Source: Alternaria dauci (Eukaryota > Ascomycota > Dothideomycetes > Pleosporales > Pleosporaceae). Taken from it: DNA of 64,000 bases. The notes under the pieces are model-generated. The model did not search any database, had not been told where the DNA came from, and was given only the letters and a program-made list of their open reading frames with translations. Every line of letters begins with the position of its first letter. The stretch's first letter is position 1. The stretch is from contig NC_091281.1 in the NCBI RefSeq assembly GCF_042100115.1, forward strand, positions 372,001 to 436,000. The letters run 5' to 3'. Both the position numbers and the translations under genes were made by a program. Of this stretch, positions 33,709 through 47,716 are shown in pieces.

Positions 33709-36620
33709 GGCCCTTAAGCTCTTCTATAATTATATACTTAAGGTAATAGTAATATATAAGAAACTTCTAAGCTTAATAGATAAGTATAGAGGATATAAAG
33801 CCTTTATAGAGTATTACCCTCTTATTAAAGAAATAACTAGTATAAAAGATAGATATAAGACTAAAATAATTAGCGTAATTAAGGCTATTAAGAAACTAGA
33901 ACTAAGATTAGTTAAAAACTACTTCTATAAGTAAAAGTCCTATATAATAGGTACCTTCTAGATAATAGCTAATATAGCTTTTATACTAAAGTATATAAAG
34001 CTTATTAATACTATACTTTTCCTTAACTAAATTATAGTAGCTAGACTCTATATAAAGAATTATACTAATAATTAATTTATTAATAAGTAGGACTAGGTAA
34101 TATTAAAATCTAAACTAAAGTCTATATACTAGTTTATAGTAGATAATACCTTTAATATAAACTAATATAAAGCGTTAGTAGATAGTAATATTAAAGAGTT
34201 AAGATAAATATTTAAAGCCTACTAAATAGAGGAGGATAACTTTATCTATAATATAAATAAGCTTAAGCCTAATATATAATTAGAAACCTAACTACTATTT
34301 TAGATAATACTACTCCCTTACTATATATAAGTTATAGTACCTAGTTTAAGCTTAGGGTTTACTACCTATATCTAGCAATAAGAGAAGAACTTAAAGAATA
34401 AAGGACTTAAGATATATCTAAAGTACTATTTAGCTATCCCTATTAATAATAAAGTTAGTTAAGTAGAAGAAGGTATTACTAATCTAGCCTTTATAATTTA
34501 GTTAGAAACTTACTCCTTTAGAGAAGTAATAAATAAAGCTAAGACCTTAGGAGTTAATATACCTTTAAAAGTATATAAGATAGTAGAACTAGAAGCTAGT
34601 AAGAAAGTAATAGTAAAGAGGACTACTATAATTAATACTATAGCTAAGAAAAATATCTTAATAGCTAATATTCTATCCTTACCTATTCTTAAGAGGGGTT
34701 TAAGAGTACTAAAGCTAACTTCTATTTACTAATAGAGTATAAATACTATTAATTCTATTCTAGAAGATAATAAGTATTAAGAGGAGGACTTAGATACTTA
34801 TAAATAGTAAACTTAAATCCTAGTAGACTTATCTAAGTATATAGACGTAGGGTCTATCCTACTAGTACTAATAAAGAAAGTATATAAGAAGAAAGTATCC
34901 TTTTAAAACTTAGAATAGTATATAGTTACTAAGGAATAGTACTATAAGATCTATTAGGATAGTAATAAGGTTAAGAACTATAATAAGTTATACTTTATTT
35001 ATAAACGCACTACTACTATAGTAATAAGACTATTTAAATAAGCTATATCTAGTATAATACTTAATAATATACTTTACTAGCTCTATTACCTATATAGCTA
35101 ATAGGATATTATCTAAAGTAACTTAGTTACTTTAATACTTTTTATTAGTTATTACTATAAGAATTAATAAGAGGATAATATACTTAGCTATTATTACTAC
35201 CTAAATAAATATAACTTTACTAGCTTTAAATAGGATAGGATTATTTAGGACTAGGGAATAGTATCCTTTTATATAAAGTTTACTAATAAAGGTAATAATT
35301 ACTAATTAGCTTAACTACCTATTTAGAGATAAGGAAATAGTAGAGATTAGTAACTAAAGTTTTAATATATACTAATACTACCTACGCTATATAGGAGGAA
35401 AAGAGAACTTAGGATAGCTTTATAATATATACTACTCTTTAATTTAGTAGGTTATACGTACTAACTTAAGATACTAGTTTAGCTACACTATACTCTAGAA
35501 GGAATATATATTAATTTCTTACCTTTACTATACTAAGTATATAATAGAAGGGGATAAGACTACTTTTTACTATATAGATCTTAATTTAGAATAGGCTAGC
35601 TAGGATAGTACTAGGTAAGATATAATCTAGGGATTAGTATCTTTTAATAATAAAGATAATTAGAACTATACTAAGATTCTAACTAGTTTTTATAAGATAG
35701 TTCTAGACTATATTAACTAGTGTACTAAGGCTAGTATTTATTCTTCTACTAGCTATATTAAAGGATAAGTTAATAGTAAAGACTAGCCTATAGTAATCTT
35801 ATCCTAATACCTAAATATTAAATAGATGAAGGTTATGTATAAGAAAGGAGATACTTATATTACTTTACTAATGTTACTATATAGATTAATAGGACTAGTA
35901 ATAAAAGTATAATATACTATTCTTCTATAGTTTATTAAAGTTTATAAAGGTATTATAGAGGTACTAGCTATAGGTACCTATAAGGAAATCTATAACGCGT
36001 ATTAAAACTTAATAGCTCCTCCTTTTACTCCCTCTAGACACCTAAATTAGTTTAGAAGTATTAGGTAGGCCTTTCTAGTAGACTTATATATTCTATTTAG
36101 TAATCCTATCTAGAAGGTATTAATTAGATAACTCTTATAGGATAATAAGATAGTATAACTAGAATATATTAAGATTAATAATATAAGTAAAGAATAGTAA
36201 ATTTAATATATAAAAGTTAAGTAATAGAAAGTTATTAAGATAGTTAAAGAACTTTAAGTTATTTAATAATAACTAGAGATATTTACTTTTATAGTAGTAC
36301 TTAGAGAGAATATCCTTAATTAATCCTTCTTTACTAATAAAGGGAGGGCTCTAGCTTAAGATAAGGATTAGAATAAATAAGATAAGAATATTACTTAAGC
36401 TAGTACTTTAGCTTAACTAGCTAATAAGATTACTCTAGAACTAGATAAGATAGGGTACTTTATAGAGTTAGATAAGCCTACTATTAGATTACTAACTAAT
36501 TAAGATAAGAATATTTACTCTTATTTAGGTAGCCTATAAGTATCTAATATTACTATACCTCTTACCCCTACTATAGCTTTACGTTATAGTAATTATAATA
36601 AGAAGTAAAGGACTAACTAC
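33709..36620 (+). other. Unidentified RIP-degenerate sequence
   Basis: Follows repeat X inside the second Gypsy element. A stop-riddled plus-strand frame of some length can be followed (for example around 34,160-35,500) but matches nothing I recognise. May be a separate nested element. Confidence 0.3.
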
Positions 36621-36627
36621 CTAAGTA

Positions 36628-36665
36628 ATAGAATCTAGGTTATAGCCCTATAACCTAAGTTCTAT
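36628..36665. repeat. Hairpin related to the one at 31,283
   Basis: 17-bp arms with two mismatches (36,628-36,644 with 36,649-36,665) and the same TAGAATCTAGGTTATA core as the hairpin at 31,283-31,320. Confidence 0.6.
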
Positions 36666-36858
36666 TAAAATACCCTCTATAATAATATAAGATACTACTA
36701 GGTCTACTAATTCCCTTTATATTACTTTAGTTTCTTAGATTTTAAGAATTTAAACTAACTTTTATCTCTCCTTTTCTCTTTTCCTTTATTCTATTTTACT
36801 TAGTAATATCTATAAATAGAAGAGTTATAATAAGACTATAACTCTAGGAAGGGGAGGT

Positions 36859-37203
36859 TTATACTAGTGTATAGAGTAAGTAAGGAGGCTTTCCTATAAG
36901 TACTCCCTCTACTCTATATTAAGGGGGTAGTATTAATTATTAATTATTAATTATTAATTATTTATTATTAATTATTAATTATTAATTATTAATTATCTAT
37001 TAGCTATCTATCTATTTTATTAAACCTGTATAGAACCTTTTATAAGTTCTTCTTTTAATAGTATAAGATACACTTACTACTCTTCTTATCATAATTAATT
37101 ACTTCTATCTACTACCTACTTGTAAGCGCCTTACTAGCTACGTAGAGGATAAAACTTTAATACTAAGATATTAATATCTTTATACACTCTAACACCTATA
37201 TAA
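36859..37203 (+). repeat. 3' LTR of the second Gypsy element
   Basis: ~345 bp, preceded by a purine tract GGAAGGGGAGG (36,848-36,857). Less mutated than the 5' LTR (keeps TGTATAG, GTAAGCGCC and CTAACACC). Confidence 0.75.
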
Positions 37204-38526
37204 TATCTCTAGTATAGGTGCCTTAAGAAATATCTACTTAATTTAATTAAAAGCCTCCTAATATTCCTTATCTTATTTAAAACTAATTTCCTTCTTTATA
37301 ATCTTAGAGAGGGGTATTATAATCTTTAAGTAATCTTTAATAAACTTCTAATAGTAGTTAATAAATCTTAGGAAGGATTATATATCTTTAACTATTTTAG
37401 GCGTTAGCTACTCCTATATAGCTACTATCTTCTTTAGGTTTATCTTTACTCCCTTTATAAATATTATAAAGCTTAGGTATTTTATTTCCTTTATATAGAA
37501 TTTATACTTCTCTAGCTATAGGTATAGTTTATATTCTTTAAGCTTCCTTAGTACTTTCTTAATATACTTTATATATTCTTTTAGCGTCCTACTAGTATAT
37601 ACTAGTATATTATTAATATACACTATAATAAAGATCTTAAGGTACTTATAGAGTATATTATTAATAATTAACTAAAATATTACTAAGGTATTTATTAACC
37701 TAAAAGGTATTACTATATATTTAAATAGTCTATATTTTATCTTAAAAGCTATTATCTATTTATATCCTTTCTTAATCCTAATTTAGTAATATCCTTCCTA
37801 AATATTAAACTTTATAAACTACTTAGCTCCCTAGAATTAATCTATAAGCTTTATAATTAGTAGTAAGAGATATTAACTTATAAAAGTTAATATATAGTTA
37901 CTACTTCCTATTAGGCTTCTTTATAAATAAGATAGGTAAGGCTATTAGGCCTAATCTTAGTTAGATAAATCCTTTCTTTAAATTCTTCTAGATATAATCC
38001 CTTAGCTTAGTATTATACTTAGGTAATATAAGGTATATTAGTCTTAGGCTTAACTTTACCCCTTTATCTAAAATAATCTTATAATCCTAATCCTAATAGT
38101 CTACTAAATCTATAGCTTTATTTTCTTTAAAAAGTTCTCTAAACTTATTAGTCTAATACTCTCTTAGTATCTTTAGTAGTAAGGGTCCTTCCTTTATAGT
38201 TATAACTTATTTTATTTATATAACTCTTATTTTTTAAAAGTCTTTCTTATAGATTCTTCTAATCTTATAAAGTAAAATCTTACTAAACCTCTTATCCTAG
38301 GTTAAGCTTTAGTTTATTAGGCTTACTCTTCTATATACTCTAGTAACTTTATATATAAGTTCTCTTCTAAGTATTATCTATATTTATTAATTAATAGTAG
38401 AGTTATAAGTATCTAGCTAGTTATAACTTATTAATATATCTAGTCCTCTTAGATTTATAATATTAATATTTATAAAGTACTTAATACCTACTATCTATAG
38501 CTTTATTAGTTTTATCTCTACGTTAG
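37204..38526 (-). pseudogene. RIP-destroyed RT and protease of the old chromovirus
   Basis: The reverse complement matches young pol from RNase H/RT (for example AAAGCCTCCTAATATTCC at ~37,247) back to the protease region (~18,720 of the young copy). The match fades near 38,525 where a different sequence starts. Confidence 0.8.
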
Positions 38527-41500
38527 GAAAACTAGGGGGGTAGTTATTTATGTAGGTTACTAGTATTTTACTTACTAGTCGCGTAATTTATAAATTTACT
38601 AAAGTTACTAAAGTTACCTTACTTAAAAAGTTAAGTTAATAAGTTACTTATAATTTACTAGTAAGTTATATAGTATTCTAATCCTAAGTAAGCTACCTTA
38701 GTAGTCTTTCTTTTAGTAATATCTTTAGTAGTAATACTATAATAGGTATAGGCGCTAGCTATATACGTTTAGCCTACTTAAGTAGACTAGGATAGCCTAC
38801 TCTATATAGTATTCTAGTAATAACTACCCTAAGAGGCTATACTAGACTATTTACTACCGTCTATTATAGTCTACTAGCGTCTATAGTAGTAGCTACATCT
38901 ACTACCTAAGTAAACTAGGTATAACTATAGCTACGTAATTTTAGTTAATATCTACTAGTCTAACTAGATTACGTAGTATTAACCTATATAGCTACCCCTA
39001 TACGTATAGTACACCTAGTATCTTAAGTAGTTAAAGGATAGTATATTATAGTCCTAGACTATTAATTATTAAATAGGATACTATAATATTATAAATAAAG
39101 AATATTTATTCTATAAATATTAATATATAATCTACTTTAAGTCTAATCTATTATCTAGGTTTATATCCCTCTTATATATCTCTAAGAGACCTTAACTCCT
39201 ACTTAGGTCCTCCTCTTACTCCTCTTTTATAAGAGTATATAGTTATATATTACTACCTACTATATACGTAGTCTAGTATAGCTTAAAAAACTTAGTCTAT
39301 ATAGTAGCACCTAATATCTTCTAGGACCCCTTATAGTTCCTAAACTAGGCCTAGTTATCCTCTTCTTTATTATACTCTATTAATACTTATATAAGTAACG
39401 TTATAGTAATAGTAATAACGTCTCTAGACGTTAAGTATATTTTAATATTAGGCTTTATACTATTAGTACTAGGTTTAATAGCTAATATAATAATTATTTA
39501 CCTTATCTATAAAGTTACTATTAATATTACCTATCTTATAACTTTATAAGAGTATTATTAAGGATATACTCTTAGCTAGTTATATACTAGTAGATAAGTT
39601 CTATACCTAGTTTACTATATATATATATTACTTATAGTTAGCCTTATTATAACTAGTAAAGATATTATTAATATTATTATTATACTTATCTTATAGTATA
39701 ACTACTATTAATCCTTTATCTAGTCTATTAATATATAGTATAACGTTACTCTATATATAGGCTAATATAATTACTCTTTACTTTCTATTAAGAGATATCT
39801 ACTTCTAGAGTATAGTATTATAGTTTTCTAGTATAGTTAACCTAGTATAGGAAACCCTTAGTACTACTTTACCTTCTACTACGTATCTAATAAATAAGTT
39901 TATCTTATAAACACCCTTATTAGAGTACTTATTTATAGTATAGTATAGTATAGTCCTAATTAGTACTATAGTATTACCTATAATAACCTAAAAGGCGTCT
40001 ATAGTTCTAGCTATAAGTACTATACCTTATTACTTATTTTTATAGAAATACTTAGCTAGTATTATAGTAATACCTAGGTAGGAGAATTAAAATAAAAGAG
40101 GCTACTATAGTTAGCTAGTGTACTAGTATAAGGTAGGTATAGGTAGTTTTATACTTACGTCTATTAGATCTTTAATTAGATGATTAAAGTTATCTAATAG
40201 CTTATATATAGCTATATAATAATATAAGTATTTAAGGTTATATATAGTAGTAGCTTTAAACCTTACTATACGTATTATATATATATATAGATTACTTACT
40301 AGGTTAAGGAGCTAGTAGTAGTTTATTAGTAATAGTTACTAATAGTATTATATAGTATAGGACTGTCTTACTAAATAAGTAGAAACTTTATATAAGCTTA
40401 AGTTAACTATTACCCTACTCTTATAAGGTATTATCTATTTAGCTATCTTCTATACCCTCTCTATTAGATCTACTATAAGATTATAGTATATATTAATCTA
40501 GGGTATAATAGCTATTCCTATAGTAGTTTCTCCTCTAGTAATAAGCTAAGTTATTAATATAGCCTTTAGTTTTATTAGAGTTAATTTATTATAAGCCTTT
40601 AGCTATTCTATAGTTTAACGCCTCTACTTACCCTATAGGAATATCTAGAAAGGGTCTAGTACTTTACGCCCTAGTTTATATAGAGTCTTTACTATAGAAT
40701 AGTTATAACTTATAGCTACTAGAGAAGAAAGGTATAGTTATTTAGTTTCTATTACTTATACTACTACGTTATAGCTAACTTATCCCTATCTTCTTATAAT
40801 AAGGTATCTAGCCTTAGCTACTTTTAGGATACCTTAAGAGGTAATATAGCTAGATAGTCCTATATAAGATAGTAACTATAAGGTATAGTAGGTGCTACGC
40901 TCTTAGACTTACCTATTTTAGGAGAGGCTCTATAGTAGATAGGAGTTATAGACTAAATTCTCCTTAGTATATTAACCTTATTATCTTCTATAATAGTAAT
41001 ACTTCGCTATAAATAGATATATATTAGTATAGAGATATCTCTATAATAGGTTATATAATACGTATATTTCTCTTACCTCTCTCCTTATAGTTTTAGCTTA
41101 TAATACTAGTAGCTAGCTTTTCTTATCTAGCCTTAGATTTTATCTTTAGTACTATAATCTTAATTTCTAGTAGTAATATAGTATAGTAAAGTTAGGGTAA
41201 AAGTATATAGATAAGTACTTATTACTTAGAGCTTTTAGTCTTAGGGGAGCTAGTAATTCTAATTTTCTCTAGATTATATAGCGTCTAAATAAGTTAGCGC
41301 TACTAGTTAGGTTTAGTCTATAGCTACCTTATAGTATTATTATAGTAATTAAGACTATTATATACTATTAATTACTATTAACTATTATTATATTAGGCTT
41401 CCTAGTAATTTAATATTATATAAGTATAGCTAGGGCTTACTATTAATAGAGATAGTCTTACTATCTTTAGGTATTTAGGAGTAAGAATAAATAATTTAGG

Positions 41501-44500
41501 AAATAGATAACTAGATAAGATATAAGTAACTATTATAGCTTTAAAGTAGAGCTAGAGTTAGTAGTAGTAGTAGTAGAAAAGAAAGACTAAGGGTAATATA
41601 ACTAACCTTATAAGTTACTATTATAGCTCTAGTTTTATTTACTAGTTATAAAGATAATAAGTAGAAGGGCTCCTTAATACTCTAGGTTACGCTACGCCTT
41701 TATTATTAGCTATAAACTTAGGCTCTATAAATATTTTTTAGTAAAGTATATTAAGCTAGTAAAAAGACTAGTATAAAAGTAGAAGCTAAAGTATAAAACT
41801 AATACATCTAGTAGTAAAAGAAGTTTAGATAGTAGTAATAATAACTACTCTAATACTAGAGCCTATTATAACTTAGTATTAAGATAGGCTAGGCGTAAAT
41901 AATACCTAAGCTAGTAGGTCTTTAATTAGGATAAATCTTTAATAGTAAAACTTACTCTATCTATACCTTATTCTAGTATATTAACTAAGGCGCTATACTA
42001 TTATAACTCTAATAATATATATATCTTACCCTATTTATTATTTATTTAAATATAGTAGAAAATACCTTCCTATGTATAGTTAAACCTAACCTTATCCTAG
42101 ATAGCTTATATAAATAATAAAAAACTCTATAGCTCTACTCCTATATTACTTAAATCTATACTTAGGTGTATTAGTTACTATATATAAATTAGAGTATATA
42201 TTTCTATACGATAGGTATATAGTATAATAGTTAATAGTATTATCTATTACTACTTAATTAGCTTAACTAATCCCTAATCTATAGTCTATAATAGTAATTA
42301 ACTATTTAGTATAGTACTATCTTTAGATTATCTTAATAGCGCGTAGGAGGTATAGTATAGTATAGGTAATATAGTTCCCTAATAGTTAGTTAAGCGTCTG
42401 CGTTATTATTAAGTAGTATTATAGTTATAGTAAATTATAATATAGGATATAGCTATATATCTTTCTTCTAGGTAGAGGTAGTATAATACTAAGTTACCTT
42501 ACTATAGGATATACTCTATAATATAATATAGTTACTCTCTTACTACCTTTATCTAAAGAGATTAGTATAGTATATACCTTTACTCTATACCCTACTCTAC
42601 TTACGTATATATTATATTATATTCTCTTTCTATAATTTATAAGGTATTATATATATAATTCTTAGATTATATTATTATATTTATATTATTATAGGCTCTA
42701 TAATATATAGTAGGTGTAGAGCTCCTAGGGGGTAGTAGCCCTATATAGGGGGGGGTTATAGATATTTAGGTTTACGCCTTATTATATTCTATACGTAGTT
42801 AACCTTAGATAATAAGTACTTATAGTAAGAGGTTAATAGTTATATAATAGAGGGGGATATTAGTATACTAGATGCTTCTATATAGGTAGTAATTACGTAT
42901 TAGGAATATGTAGTAGATTAGCTTATATAAGTTAAATTATATAAGGTAGGTAGCGCCTATAGTTATATAGAAGTAAGAAATATATATAGTTTTTATAAAA
43001 AACGCCTATTATATATAATTACTACTAAGCTAGTCTTTACTTCTTTACTTTATACTTTCTTATTATCCTTAGCTATATAGCATTAAAATTAGTAGCGTAG
43101 AGGTAGTTATACTTATCCTAATTAATATAGTTATTAACGTAGTATAATTCTATATTATTATCTATAGTGTAGCTTATTTACTTTTATATAAGATAGGTAG
43201 GATATAGTATTATAAGAAGGGCATATACTTTAAAGGACTATAGTATATAGCGTCTAACTATACTAACTTATTAATACTTATAAATACTAAGTATACCTAA
43301 TATATTATCTACTTTACTATTATTCTTAAATAGTAGTATTTTAATAAAAGCGCCTTAGTACTCTAGGTATCTATTTAATTCTATAATATATTCTATATTA
43401 ATAACTATTAGTAAGAGTTATAGTTAAGCTATAATATAACTATCTATAATAGTAGAAGACTGTTATCTATTATTACTATATGCGTACTCTTATACTTATA
43501 TAAAATCTTATCTCTACTACCTTATATTCTACTAGTTTAGGGCGTAGTATACTAGATTCTTTATAGTATACTCTAGATTATTATAAAAGTTCTTACTTAA
43601 TATCTAATAGTATACTAATAGGTAAACCTTAATCTATAAGGCGTCTACCTATATCGTATCTACCTCTAGTCTATCCTCCTCCTAGGATAAACTTATTTAT
43701 CTAAGGTATCTCTTTTAACTTTCTTATATAAATACTATAATAGCTTAGGTAAAGTTAATTATATTTAACTACTATACTATATCTACTATTCTTATTATTT
43801 TAGAGTATAGTAAACCTATAGAGGGGGCTTAGCTAAGTTTACTATACGTAAGTAGTATAGAAAAGGTAGTTATATATACTCTATTATAGTAGTTAATAGT
43901 CTTTAATAGTTAAGACTTTACTACTATAGCTATATAGTTAGTAGCTAATATAGCTAGTCTCTAAGAGTTATATATATAAATCTAGTATAGAAAGTCTTTC
44001 TTATTTATTAAGTAATAAGGTTATTTAACTATATTAATATAATAGGCCTTACTATTTATACCTATATATAGGCCGTCTAATATGCTAAATTATTTAATAT
44101 TATAAATAATATATATAAGCGCGTACTATTTTAGGTAGTTAAAGTATAGTTCTATATCTCTTTTCCTTTATCTATATAGGCGGAATTCCTCTTTTAGTAT
44201 ATTTATATAGCTAAGGTATAACTTAATATACTTAATAGTACTATTATCTTATAATTTATACTAAGCTATTATAATAAGGTTATATATAGCTTATAAGAAG
44301 TAAAGTATATATAGTACCTTTATTACTAGAAGTAGTACTACGATAGCTATAAGCTACTATATAATATCTTTCTATTTATAGCTAGTCTACTAGACTACCT
44401 TAAAGAATAGTTAATAACTATTAAACTACTTAAGGCTAGCTTAATATATAACTTAGTAGAATCGCTTATCTAGTTAGCGTATTCTAACTTCTATTTTAAT

Positions 44501-47500
44501 ATATATAGTTAGGTTAAGTCTTAACTTACGTAATCCTAGGTAAATATTATCTAGTATTAACTAAGTTTAGCTAAGAGATTTTATTACTAAACCCTTTATT
44601 AATAAGTGTAATATATTAGTTAGTAGATATTTATATATATTAAAGGGCTAGTACCTCTACGTAAAGATTAGTCTAAGGTATACTTAGTTATTATTACCTT
44701 TATTTACTACTAAAGCCTATAAGTAGTAAGTATTATCTTTAGTCTACTATAAGTATAAGCTTAATAGGTCTTCTTATTTATCTAGGCTAACTATATAGTA
44801 AGTGTAGTATCTCCTACTTTTAATACTAGTAAGGAGTACCTATTCTTTATAGTCTACTAGAATAACGTATAATATAGGGTAATAGTACCTTATATTCCTA
44901 TTAGTATATAGTAGTTTAATTCTAGAACTACTTAGTTTCTCTAATACTATACTAAAGTATTACGTATAGTTTAAGATAGTCTAAATAGGTATTTACTTAC
45001 GTTAAAGTATTTTCTCTATATAGTAGTAGTATATCTTATACTTAAGTTACTTATCTTTACCTTTAGGCTCTAGTATAAAACTATATAGTATAGTACTAGG
45101 CGTAGTCTACTAACACCTAGCTTTATAACTAAGATTCCTAATAGTTATATATACTAGCTAAGTAGTAATGTCCCCTTAATATATTAATAGTTAGGTCTTA
45201 TCTACTACTATAATAATAGGTACTATAGTTATATAAGGTAAGAGCTATTCCTAAGTCTCCTATTACTACTCTACTAAGTATAATTTATAGTAAATTTAAC
45301 TATAGTAGTTAATACTTATAAATATCTAAATTAGTATATATAATAAGTTATATTTAAAGGGCTTATAGGTAATTAGGAAGGCTATTATAGAGGTTATATC
45401 TAAGTATATAAGCTTATATAGCTTATACTATATATTACCTAACCTAGTAGTAGTTATAATATCCTATTATATCTATATATCCTAGTTAAGTCTAGTCTCT
45501 ATAAACGTTATTATGTTTTACTACTATTAGCTAGATTAAAAGCTAAGTTATATATATATTTTACTTAGTTATAGGTTATTAAAGAATATCTATATATTAG
45601 CCTTAGATATTCTACTTCCTAAAAGCTATATAGTAAATACGTAGTTAAGGTTAGACGTAAAGGGTTATAGCTAATTATAACTATACTAGTTAGGTATATA
45701 TTATATTAGATAGTATATTTACTTATACTAATTTATTTATTTATATAGGCTAGATAATTTCTCTAGCTATATAACCTTCTATACTATTAAACTATTCTTC
45801 CTATAACTAGGTTATATCTAATAGTAACCTATTACTTCTTTTATAAATAAAGTTAGTAGTATATAGTTTATCTAAGTTTAGTATAGCTTACTTTAAATAT
45901 ATACCTATATCTATTAGTAGTATAGGTGTACCTATATAGTCCTTAGGATCTACTATAAGGCTTAAAATGTAAAGGTCTAAATTATTATTATCTTCTAACC
46001 TATTACTATATTAGGTATTATTTATTATAGTAGTAGTAGTAGCTTTATATATATATTATATTACGTATTTAGCTAAGCCTTAGTATATAACTATAGGGCC
46101 CTTACTATATAGAGTATAAAAGTAGTTAAATATTATAAAGGTAGTATATAAGTTTTAGAAGGTAGTTATTATATTAAGCTATTTTTATAGATAGTGTACT
46201 ACTATAGGCGTAGTACGTAGTGTTAGGTAAGAGGTGTATATATACTACTAAGGCTAGGACTATAGATAATAGTCCTTAATAGTCTAGGACTAAGTTATCT
46301 TATACTTTATTATACTCTACCTATAATAAGATAATTATTAATTAGAGTTACTATCTAAAGGCTTAAGCTAAGATATTTAAGTATCTTATTTATACTAACG
46401 AAGTTAGTATCTAGGTTTAGGAATAGGTCTTCTATACGTTTCTTTTAGAACTTAAGCTTAGTTATTATATATTACTTTACTAGCTTCTTCTTTCCTAGCT
46501 TTACTATAAGGGGTGGCTTTTCCTTAGGTACTACTTTAAAAACTTTAGTATAATAATCTTTAGTTATATAAGAGAAAAGGTTTCTCTCTTACCTTAACTC
46601 TATAGTTACTAACTTAAATATTAACTTCTTAAGTCTACTAACGTCTTCTATTATTACTATTAGCTTAGCTTAGAGCCTATTATATAGTAGTTCTTATCTC
46701 TTACTAGCTTACTTAATTATAACTATATTCGCGCTAGAGTTATAGATTATCTTTATAATCTTATAATAGAGTTAATCTAAGCTTCTACTTAGAGCTAGTT
46801 TTATATTTCTTATATATCCTATATACGCGTTATACTACTTATTAAACCTAGGTATAAGTAAATCTACTAGTTTCTTATTCTAGTAGCCCCGCGTAGTAGG
46901 CTACTATAGGCGACGCTATAGATTATCTAATAATTCTTAGTAGCTATAAGGTAAGGACTTCTTAGTAGCGTCCTATATAACGCTTACTATTACCTAGGTT
47001 CTTATAACCCTTAATTAAATAATAATAACCTATTATACTTTCTTAAAGTATAATAATATTATATCTCTTATCTCTAGGTCGCGTATTATATATAAAAATA
47101 TATTATTAGTATATATAGCTTTTATACTCTAGTAAGGCTATTACTACTAATAATAATAACTAGGTACGCCGCCCCTTAAGGAAGGTAAAGATAACGCCTA
47201 TTATAATACCCTAACTAGTAGTAATCTAGAAACCTATATAAAAAAGTAAAAGCTTAATAAGACTCTATATCTATTACTAGGAAGAATATATAGCTATTAT
47301 CTCTTAAAGTTAGTAGTACTAAGCTTAGAGCTTAATAAAGTAAGGGAGTATATTTAACCTTAACTAGGTTACGTAGTATCTTATAATAAAGGTTATATAG
47401 TATCTTATAGAAACTTCCTAGAGTAAGGTACTAAGATAGATTAAGCCTTATATTATTAATAATCTAATACTTAAATCTCTTAAATATTAGGGATAGCTAC

Positions 47501-47701
47501 TTAATAACTTCTTTAACGCGCTTAAAGGTTAGATTACTATTTAGATTAAGGTATTATTCTATAAGTACTTTTCTAAATATAAAGGGTTAACTTTCTACTA
47601 AACTACTTAGTAGATTATAGAATAGATAGTAGGCCTAAACTTTAATTAATAACGTACTACTATAGCTAATAAGAGTCTAAATAATAAGAAAGAGGGTCCT
47701 T
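38527..47701. other. Unidentified RIP-saturated block
   Basis: 9.2 kb with essentially no CpA/TpG but with surviving CpG. No LTR, RT or other domain recognised. On the minus strand around 43,000-43,700 and 46,500-47,100 stop-riddled frames keep a protein-like composition, so coding sequence was probably present once. The left edge is the insertion point in the old chromovirus. Confidence 0.35.
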
Positions 47702-47716
47702 ATATCTTTTATAATA

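Larger units (their letters stand above)
23613..37203 (+). mobile_element. Second Gypsy-type LTR element, RIP-saturated, with nested insertions
   Basis: Bounded by two similar direct LTRs (23,613-23,968 and 36,859-37,203) and flanked on both sides by the RT/RNase H part of the old chromovirus, which rejoins across it. At 13.6 kb it is too long for one element, and it contains at least one further insertion (32,370-33,695). Gag- and pol-like sequences read on the plus strand through many RIP stops. The exact target duplication cannot be read because the ends are AT-only after RIP. Confidence 0.8.
13358..38526 (-). mobile_element. Old RIP-saturated chromovirus in reverse orientation, interrupted twice
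   Basis: Same family as the element at 15,940-23,111 but reversed and far more mutated. Its pieces are the 3' LTR (13,358-13,833), interior 13,834-15,939, interior 23,117-23,612 and interior 37,204 to ~38,526. Between them lie the young copy and another Gypsy element. Aligned by eye to the reverse complement of the young copy, the pieces run in order from the 3' end through integrase, RNase H and reverse transcriptase to protease, with almost only C-to-T and G-to-A differences. The gag half and the other LTR are not found in the window; homology stops near 38,525 where unrelated AT-rich sequence begins. Confidence 0.85.

Noticed and set aside
23601..37215. A 5-bp target duplication for the second Gypsy element
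   Set aside because: Both flanks and both ends are TATA-like after RIP, so several borders fit equally well and none is reliable.
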